From positions 81,928 to 145,927 of the forward strand of contig NZ_JAOASI010000046.1 in assembly GCF_025210165.1 (NCBI RefSeq): DNA of 64,000 nucleotides, in the 5' to 3' direction. Under the pieces are notes generated by a model. The model was not told where the DNA came from, ran no database searches, and saw only the letters and a program-made list of their open reading frames with translations. Of the stretch, positions 45,954 through 53,864 are shown piece by piece. Numbering within the stretch: position 1 is the first letter of the stretch; each line of letters starts with the position of its first letter. The translations under genes were made by a program, and so were the position numbers. Source of the DNA: Tepidibacter sp. GTDB lineage: Bacteria > Bacillota > Clostridia > Peptostreptococcales > Peptostreptococcaceae.

Positions 45954-46523
45954 ATGATATCAAGGGAAAATGCTGTAGAAATACTAAACAAACATTTGAG
46001 TACGGAACATCTAGTTAAGCACTCTTATGCAGTTGAGGCAGTTATGAGAAATCTTGCTAAAAAAATAGAACCAGAAAATGAAGAAAAATGGGCTATTGCT
46101 GGACTTTTACATGATCTTGATGCTGACTTATTAGATTACAAAAATGGAGAGGGAAATCTTCATGGACCAAAGGCTGTAGAATTATTAAAAGAAGAGGGCT
46201 TTGGAGATGAAGAAATGTATCACGCAATATGTGCACATAACAAAGACTGTGGAGTAAAAATAGAGAGTAAAATGGATCAAGCAATATATGCAGCAGATCC
46301 TATAACTGGATTTATAACTGCTATAACACTTGTTTATCCTGATAAAAAGATAAATAGTGTAAAGGTAAAATCTATAACGAAGAGAATGAAGGAAACAAGA
46401 TTTGCAGCTGGGGCTGATAGAGGAGCTATGAAATCTATAGAAAAGCTTGGAATAACATTTGCAGAGTTTGCGGAGTTATCTCTTAATGCTATGAAGGAAA
46501 TTTCTGATGATTTAGGATTATAG
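45954..46523 (+). CDS. HD-domain (HDIG-type) protein
   Basis: 189 aa cytoplasmic putative metal-dependent phosphohydrolase. Metal-binding residues in HSYAVEAVMRNLA, AIAGLLHDLDADL (HD) and a later ICAHNKD His. Lacks partner domains, so substrate (nucleotide or similar) is unknown. ATG follows AAAGGGGAT. Forty bp after the U32 gene, likely the same transcript. Confidence 0.85.
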   Translation: MISRENAVEILNKHLSTEHLVKHSYAVEAVMRNLAKKIEPENEEKWAIAGLLHDLDADLLDYKNGEGNLHGPKAVELLKEEGFGDEEMYHAICAHNKDCGVKIESKMDQAIYAADPITGFITAITLVYPDKKINSVKVKSITKRMKETRFAAGADRGAMKSIEKLGITFAEFAELSLNAMKEISDDLGL

Positions 46524-46555
46524 AATAATTTTAAAAGTATATTAGTACTTTAGTG

Positions 46556-46758
46556 AAAACTGAGGCTCATTGAAATACCGCTATTTAGTCAACATTTTAA
46601 TAAAACTAAAGATTGTGATGTTTAAATATCTTAAAACTTCATAAACTCCCTTGAGGTCAAACAATGAAGTTTTTTAACAGATATTTAAACATCATAATCT
46701 AAGTTTTATAGTAAAATGTTAACCCAAAATAGCTAACATTTAAATGAGCCTCAGTTTT
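46556..46758 (+). repeat. Structured intergenic repeat, copy C (203 bp)
   Basis: Outer arms AAAACTGAGGCTCATT (46556-46571) and AATGAGCCTCAGTTTT (46743-46758) are exact complements. The best inner stem is GATGTTTAAATATCT (46617-46631) with AGATATTTAAACATC (46679-46693), 15 bp perfect. AAACTTCAT pairs with ATGAAGTTT near the tip. The arms have different sequences from the other copies, but the layout, the AAATACCG motif and the TAAACTCCC tip are shared. Confidence 0.9.
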
Positions 46759-46833
46759 AAGTTTGTATATAATCTAGAATAAATATATACAAACTCAAAA
46801 CTACTTATAAGGGAATCGAATGGAGGGGTTTTA

Positions 46834-47340
46834 TTGGATGAAAGAAAATTAGAATCAGAAAGATTGTTTTTGAAACCTTTGTCATTTGAAGAATTATTAA
46901 GCATTAAAATTGGTATGTTTGAAAATATAGAAACTTTAATTGAATTTGAAGCAATATCTGATGATGTAAGATTAGCTATATCGAAAAAAATAGAAAAAAT
47001 GAAAAATATAAATAAGGATATTCATGAATGGTATACATATTGGTTAATTATAGATAAAAATAAGCAATATGGAATAGGCTTTATTGGCTTTAAAGGAATA
47101 TTATATGAAAGTGCATATTCAGAAGTTGGATATAGCATATCTCCTAATTATAGAGGTAGAAGGCTTATGACTGAAGCATTATCACTTTTAATAAATTGGG
47201 CTTCGAAATTTCCAAAGTGTAATGGGATTAAAGCAAGGGTATCAAAGTCAAATATAGGATCAAATAGGGTGTTAACTAATTGTAATTTTGATTTTATAGA
47301 TTCTGTGGATGATGAAAATAATTACTTCTATAGGTTATGA
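46834..47340 (+). CDS. GNAT family N-acetyltransferase
   Basis: 168 aa. Acetyl-CoA binding motif A is visible as EVGYSISPNYRGRRLMTEALSLLINWA, and motif B as KARVSKSNIGSNRVLTNCNF. RimJ-like (acetyltransf_3) type; substrate unknown. TTG start 5 nt after GGAGGGG. 25 bp before the Nudix gene, likely co-transcribed. Confidence 0.85.
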   Translation: MDERKLESERLFLKPLSFEELLSIKIGMFENIETLIEFEAISDDVRLAISKKIEKMKNINKDIHEWYTYWLIIDKNKQYGIGFIGFKGILYESAYSEVGYSISPNYRGRRLMTEALSLLINWASKFPKCNGIKARVSKSNIGSNRVLTNCNFDFIDSVDDENNYFYRL

Positions 47341-47365
47341 TTTTTTGATAAAAGGAGAAATAATT

Positions 47366-47824
47366 ATGAAAAATTCTACTATGTGTTATATAAAAAAAGA
47401 CAACAGAACACTTATGCTACATAGAACTAAAAAGCAAAATGATATACATGAAGGTAAGTGGGTAGGTCTTGGTGGTAAGATGGAACAAGGTGAAACTCCA
47501 GAAGAGTGTATAATAAGAGAGGTTAAAGAAGAAAGTGGACTTGATATATCAAATCCTAAATTGAAGGGAATACTTACTTTTCCAAAATTTAAGGATGATG
47601 AAGATTGGTATGTGTTTTTATTTACAGCTTATGATTATAGTGGAGAAATTATAGATTGTAATGAAGGCGATTTAAAGTGGGTAGATGATGATAAAATACA
47701 AGAACTTAATCTTTGGGAGGGAGATAGGCTGTTTTTAAAATGGATGCAGGAGTATGAATTTTTCTCAGGGAAAATAGTATATGAAAATAAAGAATTGATA
47801 GATTATAGTGTTAAAAATTATTAA
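47366..47824 (+). CDS. Nudix hydrolase (MutT/8-oxo-dGTP diphosphatase type)
   Basis: 152 aa. Complete Nudix box GGKMEQGETPEECIIREVKEESGL at about residues 36-59. The segment HEGKWVGLGGKME resembles clostridial and Gram-positive MutT-like 8-oxo-dGTP diphosphatases. ATG at 47366 follows AAAGGAGA; 19 further upstream codons overlap the GNAT gene and lack an SD. Confidence 0.9.
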   Translation: MKNSTMCYIKKDNRTLMLHRTKKQNDIHEGKWVGLGGKMEQGETPEECIIREVKEESGLDISNPKLKGILTFPKFKDDEDWYVFLFTAYDYSGEIIDCNEGDLKWVDDDKIQELNLWEGDRLFLKWMQEYEFFSGKIVYENKELIDYSVKNY

Positions 47825-47894
47825 AAATAATGGAACTTTTTATAACTATACATCGTCTAATATAGAGAAAGTAAATAAAAGGAGATGATTTGAA

Positions 47895-49955
47895 GTGAGA
47901 AGAAAAATAGCTTTTATTATGTCTTTGATAATGATGGTACTTACATTTATACCATCTATAAGCATAGCACAAGAAGATGATGGTTTGCAAAAAGCTATAT
48001 TGAATGCTAAGAATAAATTTAATATAGGTGATGAATTTAAAAACTTTGAATACAATAAGAGCAATAATGGTAAAACTATTTGGAATTTAAACTGGAGTAC
48101 AGATGAGAAGCTTAGTACAAGAATATATGTTTCGATAGACGCTGATGGAAATATTATAAGATATAGTAAGCATGACGCAAAAGAGAATTATGAAGCAAGT
48201 ATAAATGTTATAAGCAAGAATGAAGCTAAAAAAATAGCAGATAAATTTATAAAAAATGTAGCTCCAGATCTTGCAGGTGAGCTAAAATATATAGAAGAAG
48301 ATAATACTAACATACAAAGATATTCTTATTATTTTAATTATGTTAGATTAATTGACGGAGTTCATTTTCGTAATAATGGAGTTAGTATTGATGTAAATAA
48401 GCAGACTAAGGAAGTAATTGATTATGATGCAAAGTATAATTACAATATTAAATTTAAAGATGAGAATAAAGCAATAGGATTAGATGAAGCCAAACAAAAA
48501 TATATTGACGAATTAGGACTTAAATTAGTTTATAGAAGAGGATATGATAAAGATTCAAAGCCATATCTTGTTTATACTACTAAATATGGAAGTTCTTATG
48601 CTATAGATGCTTTAACTGGTAAAAAAATAAAAATAGATTTACCTATTGGTTATCTTGAGGGGGGAAGAGCAAGTGATATGCTAAGTGTGAATAAGAAAAC
48701 ACTTGCTTTATCAGAGGAAGAGATAAAGGCTATAAATGAAGTTTCTAAATTAATAACCAAGGAAAAAGCAGATAAAATAGCTAGGGAATCTAAATTTATA
48801 AAAATATCTTCTGATTATAAATTAAATAGCTATTATTTAAATAAAAACTATTGGGGTGATGCTAAGTTTACATGGTATTTAGACTATAATTCAAAGGATA
48901 AAAAATTAGGAAGTATTAATGTATCTATAGATGCATCTACTGGAGATATAAAGGGATTCCACAAATATTTACCATATAAGGAAGAAGCTAAAGCAAAATA
49001 CAATAAAGATTATGCAAAAAAAGAAACTGAGAAGTTTTTAAATGAGTTTTATAGTGAAAAAATGAATTCATTAAAGTATGACGATAGCTACGATGAATTA
49101 TATGACATTAAAGAAAATAATAAGCCAAGATACTATAATTTTAAATTCAATAGAATGGTAAATGGTATAGAATATGAAAATAACTATATAACAATTGGAT
49201 ATGATGCAGTTGAGGGAAGTATAAATTCACTTAATATAGTATGGCATGATATTGAATTTAAGAAACCAAATGTTATAGATATAAATAAAGCTTACAGCAT
49301 TTTATTTGATAAAATAGGTTTAAATCTTGAATATAAAATAGACTATGATTATGAGAATAACAAAGAAAAAGAATACGCTAAATTGGTTTATACTTTAAAT
49401 AATACTATTCCCCATAATATAGATGCTGTTAATGGAGATATAATATACAATGATAAAGAAAAGTATAAAAAAGTTAAAAAAGTAGAATACAAGGATATAA
49501 AAAGACATTATGCACAAAATCAAATAGAAAAACTTAGTGAACTTGGAATAAAATTTGATGGAGAATATTTTAAGCCTGATGAAAAAATAACTCAAGTTGA
49601 TTTCTTAAAATTCTATATGCAAACTATAAATTCTTATTATGATAACACTGATAGAATATATGAATACTTAATAAGAGAAGGAATAATAGATGAAAAGGAT
49701 GTTAATCCAGATAAAGTAATAACTAAAAAAGAAGCATTAAAAATTATTATAGATGGATTAAAATATGAATCAGTAGCAAATATAAAAGGGATATTTAATT
49801 GTCCGTTTGAAGATGTAGATGAAAATTTCAAAGGATATGCATCTATAGGGTATGGACTTAACATAGTATCAGGATATGATAAGAAGTTAAATTTAAATGA
49901 AGAACTTACAAGAGCTAATGCAGCGATTATGATATATAACTATTTGAATAAGTAA
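47895..49955 (+). CDS. Secreted PepSY/YcdB-type protein with C-terminal S-layer homology region
   Basis: 686 aa. Signal peptide MRRKIAFIMSLIMMVLTFIPSISIAQ; two long YcdB/YcdC-like PepSY repeats (about 30-280 and 290-510); C-terminal region with SLH-like motifs (DIKRHYAQNQIEKLSELGI, DENFKGYASIGYGLNIVSGYD, LTRANAAIMIYNYL), suggesting attachment to cell-wall polymer. PepSY repeats are usually inhibitory or chaperone-like towards proteases; no protease domain is present. GTG start after GGAGATGA. Confidence 0.8.
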   Translation: MRRKIAFIMSLIMMVLTFIPSISIAQEDDGLQKAILNAKNKFNIGDEFKNFEYNKSNNGKTIWNLNWSTDEKLSTRIYVSIDADGNIIRYSKHDAKENYEASINVISKNEAKKIADKFIKNVAPDLAGELKYIEEDNTNIQRYSYYFNYVRLIDGVHFRNNGVSIDVNKQTKEVIDYDAKYNYNIKFKDENKAIGLDEAKQKYIDELGLKLVYRRGYDKDSKPYLVYTTKYGSSYAIDALTGKKIKIDLPIGYLEGGRASDMLSVNKKTLALSEEEIKAINEVSKLITKEKADKIARESKFIKISSDYKLNSYYLNKNYWGDAKFTWYLDYNSKDKKLGSINVSIDASTGDIKGFHKYLPYKEEAKAKYNKDYAKKETEKFLNEFYSEKMNSLKYDDSYDELYDIKENNKPRYYNFKFNRMVNGIEYENNYITIGYDAVEGSINSLNIVWHDIEFKKPNVIDINKAYSILFDKIGLNLEYKIDYDYENNKEKEYAKLVYTLNNTIPHNIDAVNGDIIYNDKEKYKKVKKVEYKDIKRHYAQNQIEKLSELGIKFDGEYFKPDEKITQVDFLKFYMQTINSYYDNTDRIYEYLIREGIIDEKDVNPDKVITKKEALKIIIDGLKYESVANIKGIFNCPFEDVDENFKGYASIGYGLNIVSGYDKKLNLNEELTRANAAIMIYNYLNK

Positions 49956-49959
49956 AAAA

Positions 49960-49996
49960 AAGAAGCTATCTCAATATTTGATTGAGGTAGCTTCTT
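49960..49996. terminator. Hairpin after the PepSY/SLH gene
   Basis: AAGAAGCTATCTCAAT / ATTGAGGTAGCTTCTT, 16 bp with one mismatch-type G-T pair. The + strand lacks a clear T tail while eight A precede the stem, so it is a better terminator on the minus strand, where no gene needs it. Confidence 0.55.
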
Positions 49997-50174
49997 GATA
50001 TATGAATATAATTTTCTACAATAGGGTATTATGAATAAGTAGGATTGTATTTAAATAGTAGAAAATGAGTATACAATTTTTAGGATATATGGTAGAATCG
50101 TATTCAAATAAAGATAATAACATCAACCATATGTTTCTAAACTTTGTTTGAATAAGAATAAGGAGGTAAATAAA

Positions 50175-50747
50175 ATGGCTATTAATTTATCAAAAGGACA
50201 AAAAATTGATTTAACAAAAACTAATCCAGGACTAAAAAAAGTTATAGTAGGTTTAGGATGGGATGTTAATAAGTATGATGGAGGACATGACTTTGACTTA
50301 GATGCATCTGCCTTTTTATTGAATAGTTCAGGAAAAGCAGGCTCAGAAAAAGATTTCATATATTACAATAATAAGGTAGGAGTAAATAATTGTGTTGTAC
50401 ATAGTGGAGACAACTTAACAGGTGAAGGAGATGGTGATGATGAACAAATTAATATTGATTTGAGCCTTATTCCTACAGAATTAGAAAGAATGGCATTTAC
50501 TATTACAATACATGAGGCGGAAACTAGAAAGCAAAATTTTGGTCAAGTATCTAATGCTTTTGTTAGAATAATAAATGAAGAAAATAAAGAAGAATTAATT
50601 AGATATGATTTAGGTGAAGATTTTTCTATAGAAACAGCTATCGTAGTTGCAGAACTTTATAGACATAATGGGGAATGGAAATTTAGTGCAGTAGGTAGTG
50701 GATATCAAGGGGGATTAGCAGCTTTAGTTAATTCATATGGATTGTAG
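50175..50747 (+). CDS. TerD-family stress protein (1)
   Basis: 190 aa calcium-binding tellurite-resistance/stress protein. Begins [30 protein letters not shown], with [11 protein letters not shown] and [10 protein letters not shown] acidic motifs that bind Ca2+ in relatives, and the ending [20 protein letters not shown] at 50175 follows AAGGAGG. First of four TerD domains in the island; 28 bp before the next paralogue. Confidence 0.95.
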   Translation: MAINLSKGQKIDLTKTNPGLKKVIVGLGWDVNKYDGGHDFDLDASAFLLNSSGKAGSEKDFIYYNNKVGVNNCVVHSGDNLTGEGDGDDEQINIDLSLIPTELERMAFTITIHEAETRKQNFGQVSNAFVRIINEENKEELIRYDLGEDFSIETAIVVAELYRHNGEWKFSAVGSGYQGGLAALVNSYGL

Positions 50748-50775
50748 AAAAAATTAAACTATAGGGGGTTTTCTT

Positions 50776-51354
50776 ATGGCAATTCAATTATCAAAAGGAC
50801 AACGTATAGATTTAACAAAAACTAACCCAGGATTAACAAAAGTTATTGTTGGTCTAGGATGGGATACAAATAAATATGATGGAGGGCATGATTTTGATCT
50901 AGATGCATCTGCTTTCTTAACTGATAAAAATGGAAAAGTTATAAATGAAATAGATTTTGTTTTTTATAACAATTTAAAAGGCGGAAATGGTTCTGTTATA
51001 CATACAGGGGACAATCGTACTGGAGAAGGTGATGGAGATGATGAACAAATAAAAATAGACTTCAGTAAGGTTCCGCAAAATATAGATAAAATAGCTATAT
51101 CTATTACAATACATGATGCAGTTGCTAGAGCACAGAACTTTGGGCAAGTATCAAATGCTTTTGTTAGGGTAGTCAATGAGGAAAGTAATCAAGAGATTGT
51201 TCGCTATGACTTAGGAGAAGATTTTTCTATAGAAACAGCTATGGTAGTATGTGAACTTTATAGACATAATGGGGAATGGAAATTTAATGCTATAGGAAGC
51301 GGGTTCTCGGGAGGATTAGGAGATCTTTGTCGTAACTATGGACTTTCAGTTTAA
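50776..51354 (+). CDS. TerD-family stress protein (2)
   Basis: 192 aa, close paralogue of the preceding gene (same N-terminus, [37 protein letters not shown]). Tandem duplication. Likely cytoplasmic and co-transcribed with gene 1. Confidence 0.95.
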   Translation: MAIQLSKGQRIDLTKTNPGLTKVIVGLGWDTNKYDGGHDFDLDASAFLTDKNGKVINEIDFVFYNNLKGGNGSVIHTGDNRTGEGDGDDEQIKIDFSKVPQNIDKIAISITIHDAVARAQNFGQVSNAFVRVVNEESNQEIVRYDLGEDFSIETAMVVCELYRHNGEWKFNAIGSGFSGGLGDLCRNYGLSV

Positions 51355-51374
51355 CAATATATAAATTTATTTGA

Positions 51375-51409
51375 TTTTAAGGTGCTTTATTTTATAAAGC
51401 ACCTTAAAA
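51375..51409. terminator. Bidirectional terminator between convergent TerD genes
   Basis: TTTTAAGGTGCTTTAT / ATAAAGCACCTTAAAA, perfect arms of 16. Confidence 0.9.
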
Positions 51410-51419
51410 TTGTGTAAAT

Positions 51420-52901
51420 TTAATATGAAAAATCATAAGGATTCAAATTTAACTGATTACAAATTTCAATTAGTACTTGTTTTTCGTTTTGATCTAAGGC
51501 ACCATCTGAATATCCTACTGCAACACAGTAATTTACTATAAGTACAGATAATTCAATGTTGCCTCTAATAAAACTTAAAGTTCTAATAGCCTCAGCTTTT
51601 CCCATTATAGGGTCTTGCTTAATTCTACTTACAAAATAATTAAAGCGAGACATAATTGTATTTATATCAAAAAAACGAAGAGTTTCATTTTGATTTATAA
51701 ATTCAGCTATTTTTTGTTTCTCGCGGTTATCTAGTCTACCATCTGCCATAGAAATTAATGCAAATGAAGCTACTATTGGGTCTAATAAATCTTTACTCTT
51801 ATATTTATTCAAAAGCTCAAGTACTTTTTTCTTTTGATCATTTATTATGTTTTTGTATTTATCTTGTTCTATAGACCATTTAGTACCACAAGAGTTACAA
51901 TTGAATACAAGATCGTCTTTTCCTATAAATCCGCCTAACATACCAAGAGGACCTAGAAGAACTCCACCTATGGCTGATTTTCCAATTCCAAATCCTTTTT
52001 TCTCATTGGTAACATTATTAGAATTGCAACGAGGACATATTATATTATGTTGAGAATTCATATGATTATTGTTATAACTAAGGTTATTATTGTTATAACT
52101 AAGGTTATTATTGTTATTATAACTAAGGTTATTATTGTTATTATAACTAAGGTTATTATTGTTATTATAGCTAAGGCTATTGTTGTTGTTATAACTAAGA
52201 TTATTATTATTGTTGTTATTATAACTCATATTCATGTCAGGTGCAGGGGTTATATTTTGCATTTGTTGTGGAGAAATATAGGATTGGTTAGAAGGCATTA
52301 TAGACTGTGTTGAAGTTTTAACTTTATCTTCCTGTACCTGTATACCGAAGTTATTACAAAGTGCAGCTAATCCTCCTTGAAACCCACTGCCAATAGCATT
52401 GAATTTCCACTCATTATTATATCGATAAATTTCGGCTATGACTATTGCTGTTTCAACAGAAAAATCTTTTCCAAGTTCATAACGAAATAATTCTTTGTTT
52501 GTTTGCCCATTAAATATTTTTATATAAGCATTTTGAACTTGTCCAAAATTCTGTCTACGAGCATTTGCTTGGTGTATAGTAAGAGTGAATGCAATGCGTT
52601 GAATATAGTTAGGCAATTTTGATAACTCTATTTTTGTTTGTCTATTGTCTATATTATTAAATTTGTTTTGATTGTTTTCGTTATATACTACAGCACCTTG
52701 TGCACCAACTGGATTATTATAAAATATAAGATCGTTTTCATTTTGAACTTTACCTGATTCGGTAAGTAAAAAAGTGGAAGCATCTAAATCAATCATATTA
52801 GTTGAATCTATATTCCACCCTAATTCTATAATTACATCTTTTAAATAGGGGTCTGCTTTTATCAAAGATATTTTTTGTCCTTTTTTCAATAAAACTGACA
52901 T
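51420..52901 (-). CDS. TerD domain protein fused to zinc ribbon and TerB-like domain
   Basis: 493 aa. TerD domain (1-~195), a Gln/Pro/Ser then Asn-rich linker with LSYNNNN repeats (about 225-285), a zinc ribbon (CPRCNSNNVTN...CNSCGTKW), and a C-terminal TerB-like helical domain with ALISMADGRLDNREKQKI and AVGYSDGALDQNEKQVL, the two acidic metal-binding turns. Fusions of this sort link the Ca2+-binding and TerB sensing parts of the Ter system. ATG at 52901 follows AAAGGAGA. Several linker codons lie in a tandem DNA repeat. Confidence 0.92.
   Translation of the reverse strand: MSVLLKKGQKISLIKADPYLKDVIIELGWNIDSTNMIDLDASTFLLTESGKVQNENDLIFYNNPVGAQGAVVYNENNQNKFNNIDNRQTKIELSKLPNYIQRIAFTLTIHQANARRQNFGQVQNAYIKIFNGQTNKELFRYELGKDFSVETAIVIAEIYRYNNEWKFNAIGSGFQGGLAALCNNFGIQVQEDKVKTSTQSIMPSNQSYISPQQMQNITPAPDMNMSYNNNNNNNLSYNNNNSLSYNNNNNLSYNNNNNLSYNNNNNLSYNNNNLSYNNNHMNSQHNIICPRCNSNNVTNEKKGFGIGKSAIGGVLLGPLGMLGGFIGKDDLVFNCNSCGTKWSIEQDKYKNIINDQKKKVLELLNKYKSKDLLDPIVASFALISMADGRLDNREKQKIAEFINQNETLRFFDINTIMSRFNYFVSRIKQDPIMGKAEAIRTLSFIRGNIELSVLIVNYCVAVGYSDGALDQNEKQVLIEICNQLNLNPYDFSY
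52064..52229 (-). repeat. Tandem repeat coding the Asn-rich LSYNNNN linker
   Basis: Seven or so units of 21-27 bp around TTATAACTAAGGTTATTATTG variants, encoding (L)SYNNNN(N). Near-identical DNA copies of different lengths suggest slippage and strain variation. Confidence 0.92.
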
Positions 52902-53127
52902 AACAATCTGTCTCCTTTCAAACGAATAGATTTTAAATTTATTACTACACATTATTTATTCTACCATATAATGTTATTTTTATGTTAATATAAACTAAAG
53001 AACAAATGAAGAATATATCTTATTATGTTTTTAATGCTATTACAAAGATTATTAAAGGATTTAACTATCTTTGCATAGAAAAGTATAATATTAATTATGT
53101 TTATATTAAAAGTAAGGAGGGAATATT

Positions 53128-53736
53128 ATGGCAATTAATTTACAAAAAGGGCAAAAAATAGATTTAACAAAAGGAAATGCAGGAATATCTAAGGTAATGG
53201 TAGGTCTTGGATGGGATCCAGTTGAAAGAAATCAAGGAGGGTTATTAAGTGGTTTATTTGGTGGAGGTAGACAGCACAGTATAGATTGTGATGCTTCTGT
53301 TTTGATGTTGAACTCTAATGAAAAAATAGGTGAGAAAAAGGATATAATTTATTTTGGAAATTTAAAGAGTGAATGTAGAAGTGTAGTACATACAGGGGAT
53401 AATCTTACTGGAGATGGAGATGGAGATGACGAACAAATAATTGTAGACTTAAATAATGTTCCATCTAATATTCACAAGTTGGTGTTTATTGTAAATATAT
53501 ACGATTGTGTTAAAAGAAAACAAGATTTTGGATTAATCAAAAATGCTTTTATTAGAGTTGTTAATTCTTCTAATAGGCAAGAATTAATAAGATATAATTT
53601 AACTGATGATTATGTAGGAAGAACTACTTTAGTTGTAGGTGAAATGTATAGACATAATGGGGAATGGAAATTTGCAGCTGTTGGAGAAGGAACTAATGAT
53701 CCATCTATAAGAGAATTTGTAAAAAGATATAAATAG
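53128..53736 (+). CDS. TerD-family stress protein (3), with insertion
   Basis: 202 aa. Same fold and start ([19 protein letters not shown]) and [14 protein letters not shown], but the first acidic loop is altered: after GLGWDP comes a Gly-rich insert GGLLSGLFGGGRQHS and then DCDAS rather than DFDLDAS. Divergent from the TerD-TerB gene over a 226-bp intergenic region. SD AAGGAGGG. Confidence 0.92.
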   Translation: MAINLQKGQKIDLTKGNAGISKVMVGLGWDPVERNQGGLLSGLFGGGRQHSIDCDASVLMLNSNEKIGEKKDIIYFGNLKSECRSVVHTGDNLTGDGDGDDEQIIVDLNNVPSNIHKLVFIVNIYDCVKRKQDFGLIKNAFIRVVNSSNRQELIRYNLTDDYVGRTTLVVGEMYRHNGEWKFAAVGEGTNDPSIREFVKRYK

Positions 53737-53763
53737 ATTTAATGTAAGATCAAGCAACTTACT

Positions 53764-53797
53764 ATCTCCACTATCAATTCATTGATGGTGGAGGTAT
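53764..53797 (+). terminator. Hairpin after TerD (3), weak terminator
   Basis: ATCTCCACTATCAA / TTGATGGTGGAGGT with loop TTCA; no T run, so it may only attenuate into the ATPase gene. Confidence 0.4.
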
Positions 53798-53864
53798 TAA
53801 ACTATTTCCCTGGCAAAAGTAAGTTAGAAAATCAGAAAAGAGGGAAATATTAGGAGGAAATCAT

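Noticed and set aside
52047..52313. Ile/Val-rich 88-aa ORF on the plus strand
   Set aside because: Complement of the Asn-rich repeat; an artefact of low-complexity DNA.
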